DNA of 64,000 nucleotides from Bradyrhizobium sp. CSA112 (GTDB lineage: Bacteria; Pseudomonadota; Alphaproteobacteria; Rhizobiales; Xanthobacteraceae), in assembly GCF_029051645.1 (NCBI RefSeq), contig NZ_JAACFS010000003.1, positions 124,001-188,000 of the forward strand, read 5' to 3'. The notes under the pieces are model-generated. The model was not told the DNA's origin, made no database searches, and saw nothing but the letters and a program-made list of their open reading frames with translations. The first letter of the stretch is position 1, and the number at the start of each line of letters is the position of its first letter. The translations under genes and the position numbers were made by a program. Below are positions 46,324-54,313 of this stretch, piece after piece.

Positions 46324-47916
46324 TTAGGCAGCCGAAAACTGCAACTCGAACGTAACGCCTTCGCTGGACGGCACCAGCCGGATCGATCCGCCATGGCTGG
46401 TCATGACGGCCCGGACGATGGAAAGTCCCATTCCTGTGCCGCCGGTGTCGCGGCGGGTGGTGAAGAAGGCATCGAAGATCTTCTCCCGGTTCGGCTCGGA
46501 TATCGGGTCGCCGTCATTGCTGACGGTCATCCTGACGGAAGCTTCTTCCGCGACGGCTTCGAGCCGCACGTTCTTCGCGTTGTGGCGGATGGCGTTATCG
46601 GTCAGATGCGACAACACGATCAAGGCTTTTTCACTGGACATGCCGATCGAGCGTTCCAGGCAGCCGGTTGCATCGATTGCGCGTGTCGGAAACCGGCTCT
46701 TTAGTCCGCCGATCACGTGCGACAGTTCGGTGTGCTCGTTCTGCGGCGCGGTTTCAGCGCGGGCCAGTTCGCGTAGCCGCTGGGTCATGGCCTCCAGGCG
46801 CCCGGTGTCGCCCAGAATGTTCGATATGAAGTTCTTCTGTTCCATCCGGGTGAGGTTGTCGGACTTGCTTTGCAACGAATCCAGCAGCAGTTCAGCGGCA
46901 CCCTTGATTGAGGTCAGGGGCGACTTCAGTTCATGGGTGAGGTGAGCCGAAAACGTCGCGATGTAGTCCGACCGCCGCGCCAATTGTTCGGCCATGTCGA
47001 GGAAGCTGTGCGACAACTGGGCGAACTCGCGCGTGCCGTAATGGGCGAGCGGCCGAAATGCGTCGCGATCACCGCGGCTGATGCGCGCCGCGCGGTCAAC
47101 CAGTTCGCGCATCGGGCGGGTGATGGTTCGGGAGAAGATCAGGCCGATAGCGATCGTCGCCAAGACGACCGTAAGTCCCGCCAGAATGAACTTGCGGCGC
47201 TCCTGATAGAAATGATCGAAGATGTTGCTCGGCGTTCTCGACGTATAGATGACACCCGCCACGCGGTTGTTGACGATGACGGGCATCGCTGAAAACACGT
47301 GCACGCCGACGCCGCGGCTGATCGAGTAGATCGGCGGCGGAGGCTTGTCGGGTTTGCGAATTCGCAGGGCTGCCCGGTATTGTCCCTGTAGCGCGGTGGC
47401 GACTTCCTCGATATGGGCGAGAGATTGACCGACCTCGTCACGACCGGCGATCACGACGCCGCGGGCATCGAGGATACGGAAGCCGGCGAGCGTGACCTTC
47501 TGCGTTTCCAGGATGATCGGCATCAGCCGCGCTCCGATCTCGATATAGGCTGACGACGCAGGCGCGTTTGCCGGAAGGGCATTTGGCCGCCGGCGGAGCA
47601 GATCGGCGCCGGCGGCCAGATCGAGGGCAGGCCGGATCGGCGTTAGCTGGTCTTCCCGGTCGGGGCGGGTCCCGGGGGGAATTTCCGCGCCGAGCGCGAT
47701 GCCGGCAGCGAGTCGGGCTTCCACCTCGCGCGCATATACCGCCGCCAGCACGCGGCTTTGGGCGATCAGCTCGGCCTGGGTTTGATGGATGAGCTGGTTG
47801 TCGTAGAGGCGGAAGAAGAACAGTCCGACCAAGGGCAGCGTCGCCACCGAGGCGAGCACGGCGAAAATGACCAGTCCCAACGACGGTCGCCATTTATCTG
47901 GTGCGCGCGGTATCAT
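46324..47916 (-). CDS. Membrane sensor histidine kinase
   Basis: The 530-residue kinase has a transmembrane helix at about 15-40 and a long periplasmic sensor region (about 45-245) with a double-Cache-like look. A second helix near 250-275 leads into a HAMP linker (SRTITRPMRELVDRAARIS). The H-box FSAHLTHELKSPL holds the phospho-His near residue 328, and the ATPase domain has N-box LTDNAIRHNAKN and G-box GGTGMGLSI. The ATG at 47916 overlaps the response regulator's stop by four bases. It is the third gene of the DUF4173, regulator, kinase operon, so it probably senses an envelope or small-molecule signal. Confidence 0.92.
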   Translation of the reverse strand: MIPRAPDKWRPSLGLVIFAVLASVATLPLVGLFFFRLYDNQLIHQTQAELIAQSRVLAAVYAREVEARLAAGIALGAEIPPGTRPDREDQLTPIRPALDLAAGADLLRRRPNALPANAPASSAYIEIGARLMPIILETQKVTLAGFRILDARGVVIAGRDEVGQSLAHIEEVATALQGQYRAALRIRKPDKPPPPIYSISRGVGVHVFSAMPVIVNNRVAGVIYTSRTPSNIFDHFYQERRKFILAGLTVVLATIAIGLIFSRTITRPMRELVDRAARISRGDRDAFRPLAHYGTREFAQLSHSFLDMAEQLARRSDYIATFSAHLTHELKSPLTSIKGAAELLLDSLQSKSDNLTRMEQKNFISNILGDTGRLEAMTQRLRELARAETAPQNEHTELSHVIGGLKSRFPTRAIDATGCLERSIGMSSEKALIVLSHLTDNAIRHNAKNVRLEAVAEEASVRMTVSNDGDPISEPNREKIFDAFFTTRRDTGGTGMGLSIVRAVMTSHGGSIRLVPSSEGVTFELQFSAA

Positions 47917-48617
47917 GCTTGCGGCTCGCAACGCCCGAGCTTGAAGCCCACGCCGTGAATGGTTTCGATGACGTTGTCACAGTTCACGGCGGACAGCTTG
48001 GCGCGGATATTGCGGATGTGGCTGTCGATGGTGCGATCCGATACCTGGATGTTGAGCTGATAGGCGGCGCTCATGATCTGCTCGCGGCTGAAGACGAGCG
48101 TTGGCCGTGTCAGAAATGCCCTGAGGATACCGAACTCGATGGCGGTCAGGCGCAGCGGCGTGCCCGCGAAGTCGGCGATATGCTGTCCTGGATCAACCGA
48201 CAGCTTGCCTTGCGAAAGCGCCGCCGTTGGGGCCCTTGCATCCTCCCCGCGCGAAGCCATGCGGCGCAGGATGACGTTCACCCTTGCTACGAGTTCGCGC
48301 GGGCTGAAGGGCTTGGTGACATAATCGTCACCGCCGATCTCCAGGCCCAGGACGCGATCGATCTCATCGTCGCGCGCGGAGAGAAAAAGGATCGGAACGT
48401 CCGAGGATTTTCTAATTTCCCGGCAGACGTCCAGGCCGTCGAATTCCGGCATGCCGATATCCAGAATCATCAGATCCGGCTTGTCGGCGGCAAAACGGGT
48501 CAACGCTTCCTTGCCGTCGCGCGCCTCGAAGACGGTCATTCCGGCCTTCTTCAGTGCAACACGGATGACCTCGCGTATATGCAGTTCGTCGTCAACGATG
48601 AGAATGCGGTGCGTCAA
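47913..48617 (-). CDS. OmpR/PhoB-family response regulator
   Basis: The 234-residue regulator has an N-terminal receiver domain (RILIVDDELH with Asp9-Asp10, phospho-acceptor Asp53 in LDIGMP, Lys102 in VTKPFSP). The C-terminal winged helix (LTAIEFGILRAFLTRP, SDRTIDSHIRNIRAKL) binds DNA. A TTG at 48617 with GGGAG five bases before it is the best start; a TTG at 48635 is also possible. It is coupled to the kinase that follows. A tandem 20-bp direct repeat 1.8 kb upstream is a candidate target. Confidence 0.9.
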   Translation of the reverse strand: MTHRILIVDDELHIREVIRVALKKAGMTVFEARDGKEALTRFAADKPDLMILDIGMPEFDGLDVCREIRKSSDVPILFLSARDDEIDRVLGLEIGGDDYVTKPFSPRELVARVNVILRRMASRGEDARAPTAALSQGKLSVDPGQHIADFAGTPLRLTAIEFGILRAFLTRPTLVFSREQIMSAAYQLNIQVSDRTIDSHIRNIRAKLSAVNCDNVIETIHGVGFKLGRCEPQA

Positions 48618-48651
48618 ACGTCTCTCCCGGCTCAATCGGCCTGCGGTCGAA

Positions 48652-50142
48652 CTAGCCTGTGGTCGAACTCTTCGGTTGGGCGTCCAGGGCGCGCTGGAGG
48701 CGCCAGTTCCGAAAACCCCAGGAGCGCCAGGAAGCCGTCTCTTTCACCTGCTGTTCTACAAGGCAACCACGGCGGGAAACAAGGGTGGGATCGAACCCGC
48801 GAAGGGCTATGGCCCGGTCGATGGCCGGCAATGCCTGCGGTCCCAGGGAAAACAGATAGTTCATGTCGATCCATACTCCCTTGCCGGTGGCTTCGCGGCT
48901 ATGGCTGACGTTGTAGTCAGCTATGATGGCGGCAAAATTGATCAGCGAGCAGATGTAGAGCGCTGCCGTCAGGGTGATGAGATTGGCGCGGATCAGCCAA
49001 TCATTCGAGCGGTTCAGGACGATGCGGGCGACAATGAGCACGAGCCCCAACGCGACCAATAGCATCCAGATAAAAGCCGCGACGCGCCACCAGGTCAGCA
49101 GGTAGATTTGAACATAGAGATCGAGGCGCAGGATCGACGACATCACCAGCAGGACATTTTGCGCCACCCACAGATAAACCAGCGGCCGGATCACCCTCGA
49201 TTGTTCGGCCGGGCCACCTGGCCTCATGGCGGCCAGGACGAAACCTGCCGCCAATAGCGCCGTGACAATGAGGGGATAGGCGCCCCGATGCGCATATGAA
49301 GCGTAGCCGATATCGGCGGGCAAGGTCGCGTTGCCCCAGAGATAGATCGCATCGAGGGTGGTCTGAACGGCGAACAGCAAATTGAACAGGACCAGCGAAC
49401 GCAGGATCGTCGCAACACCAAAAAACTCGACGGTATCCGATCGCGGCTTCCGGTCCGCAGCAGCCATTTCGGCGAAACCGGACGAGAACCGAACCTTGCT
49501 GCGCCACCAGACATGAATGAAGGGCCATATGATTGACAGCGCAACGGTCCAAAACAGTATTCGTCCTGGACTCAGATAGGAGCCGACATTGCCGGGGTTC
49601 ATCAGGCGAACCCACTTCTCGAGCAATGGATTTGCCGAGACCAGCAGAGAAACAAAAATGCCGCCGAGAACCACGGGAATCAACCAGACGGTGAAGCCGG
49701 TCTTCAAGATCGGCAGATTGAACACGCCGATGGTGTCCCAAAAAAATCTGAACGGACCGACCAGAAAGAGATCGCATAACGCCGCTGCCCGCTCGCTGAG
49801 GCTGTTCTGTTGAGTATTGGTCGTCAGCAGCAGACCAACGCCGAGCCCAAAGGCCATGAAGGCCAGAGAAGCTGCGTTGAATTCCTCGACGACAGGTACG
49901 AGTCCGGCTAGCAATAGCGCGCCTGCCGGCAGCATCCGGCTTCTGTTCAATCTTGCGAAATTGGCAGCGAGCGAGCCGACAACCAGTGCGAGCGCAAAGG
50001 CGACTGCGGAAATTCCGATCTGGTGGCCGTAGAACAGCCAGTCGGCCAACGCCGCCAGCGCGACGGCAATCGCGGGTTTGACGGGAAGCGGACTCGCCTG
50101 AGCGGAGCCTGCATCGGATGCCGGCGTAGCGAAATCGGTCAT
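48652..50142 (-). CDS. DUF4173 multi-pass membrane protein
   Basis: The 496-residue protein has about twelve hydrophobic helices and matches the DUF4153/DUF4173 family pattern (FFWDTIGVFNLPILKTGF, RGAYPLIVTALLAAGFVLA, NVLLVMSSILRLDLYV). A conserved C-terminal soluble stretch holds LGPQALPAIDRA. The function of this family is unknown. The ATG at 50142 is used; in-frame sequence up to 50379 lacks family resemblance. It lies 34 bases upstream of the response regulator and probably shares its transcript, so the two-component pair may respond to its activity or control its level. Confidence 0.85.
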   Translation of the reverse strand: MTDFATPASDAGSAQASPLPVKPAIAVALAALADWLFYGHQIGISAVAFALALVVGSLAANFARLNRSRMLPAGALLLAGLVPVVEEFNAASLAFMAFGLGVGLLLTTNTQQNSLSERAAALCDLFLVGPFRFFWDTIGVFNLPILKTGFTVWLIPVVLGGIFVSLLVSANPLLEKWVRLMNPGNVGSYLSPGRILFWTVALSIIWPFIHVWWRSKVRFSSGFAEMAAADRKPRSDTVEFFGVATILRSLVLFNLLFAVQTTLDAIYLWGNATLPADIGYASYAHRGAYPLIVTALLAAGFVLAAMRPGGPAEQSRVIRPLVYLWVAQNVLLVMSSILRLDLYVQIYLLTWWRVAAFIWMLLVALGLVLIVARIVLNRSNDWLIRANLITLTAALYICSLINFAAIIADYNVSHSREATGKGVWIDMNYLFSLGPQALPAIDRAIALRGFDPTLVSRRGCLVEQQVKETASWRSWGFRNWRLQRALDAQPKSSTTG

Positions 50143-50380
50143 GCTTGCGATGCCCGTTTGGAGAGGAAAATTGCAAATCAGCGCCGTCGCGGGGCGCTCA
50201 CACAGCCACCACCCGTCGTTCGCTAGTCTTGTGGGAATAGGCATTCGATGATCGCCACTGTTTGCGCGACGAACTATCCGACGCCGTTGTGCATTTGCTT
50301 GGAACGCCGTCAGCAGGAGTTCAGGATTTTTATGCAGTTTCCGTGCAAGCGCGGTTATGCGCTCGCATCGGCGAGGCAAG
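50143..50380. other. Divergent intergenic region between DUF4173 and GH3 genes
   Basis: No gene is supported in this stretch. Together with the direct repeat to its right it forms a 314-base control region for the two divergent envelope genes. Confidence 0.4.
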
Positions 50381-50420
50381 TTTGATACGGGAAATTCTGC
50401 TTTGATACGGGCAATTCTGA
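50381..50420. promoter_or_regulatory. Tandem 20-bp direct repeat, candidate response-regulator site
   Basis: TTTGATACGGGAAATTCTGC (50381-50400) is followed at once by TTTGATACGGGCAATTCTGA (50401-50420), identical at 18 of 20 positions. It lies 36 bases before the GH3 start. OmpR/PhoB-type regulators bind head-to-tail repeats, so the nearby two-component regulator is a candidate ligand. Confidence 0.55.
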
Positions 50421-50456
50421 CGTTCGACCTCCTCTCGCAAGCCCCATCCCATTTTC

Positions 50457-51758
50457 ATGCAAATTCTCAAACGCATTGGCCTCATCCTGGTCTGGCTCGC
50501 CTGGGCCGTCTTCGTTTTTGCTGCAGCCAACAAGAACGATCCTTATCTGATTTCGCTGCGCGGGCCGGGAAACATTGTTCTGGTTGCCGCGAGCGTCGTT
50601 ATTGTCGTCATCCTCATTGGCGGTGGCTTTTGGAGGAGGGGTATTGCGGGAAGGGCGCTCATTCTTCTGTGGTGCCTGCCATCGCTATCGATGCTCGGCG
50701 CGCATGCTTCGTTTGAATGGCGCAAGCAACGTGTTTTGCAAACTGACGCCTCGCAGGCGCGAAGCCTTGGACGGCATTTTATTGTTGGATACTCGTCATT
50801 CCCCGAGGTGGCTGTTCTTGCCGAGAAGGGCCTGATCTTCGGCATCTACATCACCAAGCACAATGTCGTGGGATCGTCGGTGGCGCGTCTAGGGGAAGAG
50901 ATTGCGGCGCTGCAGGAAAAGCGGCGCGTTGCTAGTCTGCCGCCTCTGATCGTTGCGGCCGACCAGGAAGGCGGCATCGTATCGCATCTGGCGCCGCCCT
51001 TGACCAAGCTGCCGGCGCTATCGACGCTTGCGAGCCTGGCGCCGGATGTTCGCGCCGAGAAAGCGGAGGCGTTCGGGCGTATTCACGGGCAGGAGCTGGC
51101 GGCGCTCGGCGTCAACGTGAACCTTGCGCCGGTGCTGGATTTGCGGCCCGAGCTGAAGCGCAACCGATTCGACTTCAACACGCTGATCGGCCGACGCGCG
51201 ATTTCAGATGATCCGACTGTCGTCGCCGATATCGCGCGGGCCTACGTAAACGGGCTGGAAGCGTCAGGTGTCGGCGCGACGGTCAAGCATTTTCCAGGGC
51301 TCGGACGCGTACGAACCGATACCCATCATTTCAGCGCCGATCTGGATACGCCCGTGGACGAACTCGAAGCGTCGGACTGGATACCTTTCAGGAAGGTGCT
51401 GGCCGGCTCGAAAGCGCAACTGATGATCGGGCATGTGACGCTGACCTCAGTTGATCCGGAGCGCGCCGCGTCGCATTCCAAACGGGTCGTCGACGGCATC
51501 ATCCGCAAGAAATGGAACTATCAGGGCGTCGTCATGACCGACGACCTCGTGATGGGGGCGATCTACCAGCGCAACGTCTGTACGGCGGTGGTCGAGGCGC
51601 TCAACGCCGGTGTCGACCTGCTGCTGGTCGCCTTTGACGGGTCGCAGTTCTATCGCATTTTTACCTGCGCGGTGGCGGCGTCGGCCGAGGGAAGGCTCGA
51701 CGCCGGCATGCTGGGCGCGAGTGAGGCGCGGTTGAAAGGGGTATTCCCCGCAGATTGA
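50457..51758 (+). CDS. Membrane-anchored glycoside hydrolase family 3 protein (NagZ-like)
   Basis: The 433-residue protein has two N-terminal hydrophobic helices (about 5-24 and 33-55, plus a third short one) that would anchor it with the catalytic domain in the periplasm. The GH3 domain shows AADQEGGIVSHL, NLAPVLDL, GATVKHFPGLGR and the nucleophile region VVMTDDLVMGAI. NagZ-type enzymes remove terminal N-acetylglucosamine from muropeptides; others act on beta-glucans. Cytosolic NagZ lacks an anchor, so a periplasmic or glucan substrate is possible. The last 109 bases overlap the opgC gene on the other strand. Confidence 0.85.
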   Translation: MQILKRIGLILVWLAWAVFVFAAANKNDPYLISLRGPGNIVLVAASVVIVVILIGGGFWRRGIAGRALILLWCLPSLSMLGAHASFEWRKQRVLQTDASQARSLGRHFIVGYSSFPEVAVLAEKGLIFGIYITKHNVVGSSVARLGEEIAALQEKRRVASLPPLIVAADQEGGIVSHLAPPLTKLPALSTLASLAPDVRAEKAEAFGRIHGQELAALGVNVNLAPVLDLRPELKRNRFDFNTLIGRRAISDDPTVVADIARAYVNGLEASGVGATVKHFPGLGRVRTDTHHFSADLDTPVDELEASDWIPFRKVLAGSKAQLMIGHVTLTSVDPERAASHSKRVVDGIIRKKWNYQGVVMTDDLVMGAIYQRNVCTAVVEALNAGVDLLLVAFDGSQFYRIFTCAVAASAEGRLDAGMLGASEARLKGVFPAD

Positions 51759-52933
51759 GGGGCGGGTGCAGGTAGCCCCGTCGTCGCCTGGGTCCGGAAT
51801 GCCGGCTTGTGATCTTGTCGTTTGGACCACGACACGTAGTAGGCCACGCCCGTCATGATCAAAATCCCGGCAAAGCTGACGAGGACATGCATGGCGAGCA
51901 AATCCGGGCTCGTGATCAGGACAAGGTGTCCGGCAAACGAGAGAAATACCCCGGCGCAAAACACCGATAGCCACTCCCGCCCACATGTGATGATCGGCTG
52001 CAACATCTGCCATCGGAATCCGGACCAGTCGCGCGGCACCATGTAGCTAAACAGAAAAGCCAGCGCGAGAAAGTGAAGCACCTGGTGAGGGGCAAGGTTT
52101 CCCTTGTCGTTGGGAACAAAGACGCCACGCAGGAGATCCGGAAGGAGGCCGGCCTGGGGAAATTTCCCTGCCAATGCCACCACCAGGGCAAACAGCAGAT
52201 ACAGCCACGTCGCGGCGCGCAGAACCGGGAGCTTCTGAAGCGCATGTAGGGCGCGCATTTGATTCGCGCCGCTCAAGGCAAGCCAGGCGCCGAGCATAAA
52301 CAGGAGTTGCCAACAGAACGGATTGAGGTGCCACCGTCCATCCGGAAACGAAGACAGATTCCAGTCGAATTGACGGGCTGCGAGGTAGAGTCCAATCGAC
52401 CCGGCCATGGTGACATTCGGCCGGCGGATCATGCCGAACAGAACGAACGGGAAGACCGCCATCAATACGATGAACAGTTGCAGCACATCGAGGTTCAGCG
52501 GCTTGGCCTGAAGCAGCAGGCCGTGAATCAGGGTCCGGATCGTATGGTCGACGATTCCCGTGACGTTGAACTCGCCGATAAGTGCGGGCGCGGCGGATTG
52601 GCGCGCGACATATCCGATCAGATCGATATAGATCACGAACAGGACGATATAAGCGGCGTAAAGCTGCCACAGCCGCTTGAAGATACGGGTTGCCGTCACG
52701 ACGAACCCCCGCTCCAGCATCATCCTTCCATACAGGATCGCGGCCGTATAGCCGCCGATAAACACGAACAGGTCGGTAGCGCCGCTGAACCCGAAACTGC
52801 GCATGGTCAGCAGGCTGACCGCATTGTGCGGGACGTGATCCAGAAAGAGAAACCAGGCCGCGACACCAAGCAGGAGACAGAGTCGGAGGTCGCCATCGCG
52901 CGCCGCGAGCTCAGCCTTCATTGACGGATACAT
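51650..52933 (-). CDS. opgC: OpgC family membrane protein (periplasmic glucan modification)
   Basis: The 427-residue protein has about ten membrane helices and the OpgC motifs: FLDHVPHNAVSLLTMRSFGF, SGATDLFVFIGGYTAA, NPFCWQLLFMLGAWLA. OpgC adds succinyl groups to osmoregulated periplasmic glucans; in rhizobia these cyclic glucans matter for osmotic adaptation and symbiosis. The Pro/Ala-rich C-terminal 60 residues have no family counterpart and lie in the segment that overlaps the GH3 gene. The start is uncertain between 52933 and 52921. Confidence 0.88.
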   Translation of the reverse strand: MYPSMKAELAARDGDLRLCLLLGVAAWFLFLDHVPHNAVSLLTMRSFGFSGATDLFVFIGGYTAAILYGRMMLERGFVVTATRIFKRLWQLYAAYIVLFVIYIDLIGYVARQSAAPALIGEFNVTGIVDHTIRTLIHGLLLQAKPLNLDVLQLFIVLMAVFPFVLFGMIRRPNVTMAGSIGLYLAARQFDWNLSSFPDGRWHLNPFCWQLLFMLGAWLALSGANQMRALHALQKLPVLRAATWLYLLFALVVALAGKFPQAGLLPDLLRGVFVPNDKGNLAPHQVLHFLALAFLFSYMVPRDWSGFRWQMLQPIITCGREWLSVFCAGVFLSFAGHLVLITSPDLLAMHVLVSFAGILIMTGVAYYVSWSKRQDHKPAFRTQATTGLPAPAPQSAGNTPFNRASLAPSMPASSLPSADAATAQVKMR

Positions 52934-53096
52934 TGCGGGTTAAGAACTTTGCAGGTCGGAGGAATCGAATCGCAACATTAGCGCGACCGTCCGCTCAGCC
53001 GGAATAGACTTTACGTGAATAATACTTAATCAAGATGTCGGCGATTCAAGCCCGCTCGACAGTCACAATGTTTTGAGGGAATGGAGTGTGACCGAG

Positions 53097-53372
53097 TCAC
53101 GCTCTCTCGTGCTTACGCAGATCGCGAATGTGATCGAAATGGTTGGCTTGGAGGTCGGTGCCCGTCGCGCCGATCTCGGGCAGGGCCGCCTCGCTGAGAA
53201 TCTCGGTGGTGATATCCTCGACCGAACAATCTGCGATTTCGTGGATGAAGCTGATATTCCTGTATTCACCCGACGCAACGCGGGAGATGACCTCGCGCCT
53301 TGTGATTTCCGGGTCGACGATGGCCTCGCGACCGCGGCGGCCGTAGTCGATCATCACGACGAAATACTGCAT
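53097..53372 (-). CDS. 91-residue protein controlled by the S24-repressor operators
   Basis: The acidic small protein (MQYFVVMIDYGRRGREAIVD; ISFIHEIADCSVEDITTEIL; a basic His/Arg-rich end) is not in any family I can name. It looks like short hypothetical proteins found in Bradyrhizobium. It has no signal or membrane segment and a single Cys. Its promoter (53417-53445) contains one copy of the 19-bp palindrome found at the S24 repressor gene and another just upstream, so it is probably a direct target of that repressor. Confidence 0.75.
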   Translation of the reverse strand: MQYFVVMIDYGRRGREAIVDPEITRREVISRVASGEYRNISFIHEIADCSVEDITTEILSEAALPEIGATGTDLQANHFDHIRDLRKHERA

Positions 53373-53416
53373 GCTGGCGATCTGACCTTATCCCGTGCGT
53401 CGGTATCGACGATGGC

Positions 53417-53445
53417 AGTATTTCTGAAAAACGGAAATTAGTCAA
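53417..53445 (-). promoter_or_regulatory. Promoter of the 91-residue gene
   Basis: On the minus strand TTGACT (53445-53440) and AATACT (53422-53417) are separated by exactly 17 bases, close to a sigma-70 promoter. Operator 53420-53438 lies in the spacer and -10 region, so a bound repressor would exclude RNA polymerase. Confidence 0.65.
53420..53438. promoter_or_regulatory. 19-bp palindromic operator (copy 1 at the 91-residue gene)
   Basis: ATTTCTGAAAAACGGAAAT fits the consensus ANTTCNGAWWAWCNGAAWT shared with three other sites at 53451, 54216 and 54250. It overlaps the promoter of the 91-residue gene. Confidence 0.75.
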
Positions 53446-53450
53446 GTAAA

Positions 53451-53469
53451 AATTCTGAAAAACAGAATT
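53451..53469. promoter_or_regulatory. 19-bp palindromic operator (copy 2 at the 91-residue gene)
   Basis: AATTCTGAAAAACAGAATT fits the same consensus. It begins 31 bases from copy 1, about three helical turns, so dimers would sit on one face of the DNA. It lies just upstream of the -35 box. Confidence 0.75.
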
Positions 53470-53543
53470 CGTGCCGAGAGCAGGCGGAGAGTGTTGCGGC
53501 CATCGACAGAGTTAGCTCGATTCGGAAATCGCGACCGCGGTTG

Positions 53544-54212
53544 CTATCTGTCCGGCGAGCGACCGCCCGCCGTCCTTGCGGCCTTGCGTACCCGGGCCGC
53601 CGCCTTGTTGCGCAATCGCTCGATCTGGCCCCGGGGCAGGGTGACGCAAATCTCGCCGATCCATTCCAGCTTTACACCGGTGATCGGCTTGGCATTGAAG
53701 CTCGTGAGGTTGACCGAGGTCGAAGATTTCCCCCGCTCGATCGTCTTCAGATAGCGCTCGCCCGTCTTCAGGCGGACGGCGGCTTCCTCGCCGTAGAAGC
53801 TCGATAGCGGGTGGCGCTGCTCGCGATAGACCACGATAATATCGCCATTTTCGTATTTCGGCAGCATGGAATCGCCGGACACCTCGAAGGCGATAGTCTC
53901 TTCGGCGATCGGGAAGGGCAGTTCGACCTCGCCGAGGCCTTCCGGCGGCACCTGCTCGTGCTCCGGCTCGATCGAGGCGCCGGCGCCGACGCGGCCCATG
54001 ATCGGCACCGAGTTCAATTCGAGATAGTCAATGATCGGCGCGATCTCAGACGCCTTGATCAGGCGTATCCCTGACAGGATTTCGGAGACGGCGCCAGGGC
54101 GAACGCCCATCGCGGCGGCCAATCCGCCCTTGGTCTTGCCCGGCTTTTCCAGGCCCCGCTCGATCAACCTGATGTCCAGCACGGTCAAACCTTTCCGAAT
54201 TTCAGGAATCAT
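53544..54212 (-). CDS. S24-type (LexA/CI-like) transcriptional repressor
   Basis: The 222-residue protein has an XRE-like helix-turn-helix (about 25-55: KTKGGLAAAMGVRPGAVSEI) and a peptidase S24 domain. Catalytic Ser115 lies in VSGDSMLPKYENGD, and Lys156 in GERYLKTIE is the likely partner. Ala77-Gly78 in GRVGAGAS is a possible self-cleavage site. It resembles phage CI repressors rather than cellular LexA, whose DNA-binding domain is different. It faces a GcrA-family gene. Two good copies and one weak copy of its likely operator lie between the two genes, implying autoregulation. DNA damage or another signal could trigger cleavage. Confidence 0.88.
   Translation of the reverse strand: MIPEIRKGLTVLDIRLIERGLEKPGKTKGGLAAAMGVRPGAVSEILSGIRLIKASEIAPIIDYLELNSVPIMGRVGAGASIEPEHEQVPPEGLGEVELPFPIAEETIAFEVSGDSMLPKYENGDIIVVYREQRHPLSSFYGEEAAVRLKTGERYLKTIERGKSSTSVNLTSFNAKPITGVKLEWIGEICVTLPRGQIERLRNKAAARVRKAARTAGGRSPDR
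54191..54209. promoter_or_regulatory. Weak third copy of the S24 operator at the repressor start
   Basis: CTTTCCGAATTTCAGGAAT matches 16 of the 19 consensus positions and abuts the repressor's start codon. It is less certain than the four full matches, but it would give the repressor promoter a three-site arrangement. Confidence 0.35.
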
Positions 54213-54215
54213 AGC

Positions 54216-54234
54216 AGTTCCGATTATCCGAAAT
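54216..54234. promoter_or_regulatory. 19-bp palindromic operator, repressor side
   Basis: AGTTCCGATTATCCGAAAT fits the 19-bp consensus. It lies immediately upstream of the repressor start and covers a GATAAT sequence on the minus strand that could be its -10 box. Confidence 0.72.
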
Positions 54235-54249
54235 CAAGCTTGACTTTTC

Positions 54250-54268
54250 ATTTCGGAATATCAGAAAT
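54250..54268. promoter_or_regulatory. 19-bp palindromic operator, GcrA side
   Basis: ATTTCGGAATATCAGAAAT fits the consensus. A TTGACT at 54240-54245 just before it could be the -35 box of the GcrA-family gene, repeating the arrangement seen at the 91-residue gene. Confidence 0.72.
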
Positions 54269-54313
54269 TGATTGTCCGGCGTCGGGCGGCGTTGACAAGA
54301 GCAAGGACAACAA

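Noticed and set aside
44361..46394. 677-codon minus-strand open frame over lyase and thiolase genes
   Set aside because: Both plus-strand genes have complete active sites; the antisense frame has an Arg/His-rich composition typical of GC-rich shadow frames.
50381..50420. Start of a CRISPR array
   Set aside because: Only two abutting units with no spacer between them and no cas genes; a tandem direct repeat, more likely a regulator site.
53544..54212. S24 protein as the cell's LexA
   Set aside because: The helix-turn-helix is XRE/CI-like rather than the LexA winged helix, and its sites do not resemble the alphaproteobacterial SOS box GTTC-N7-GTTC.
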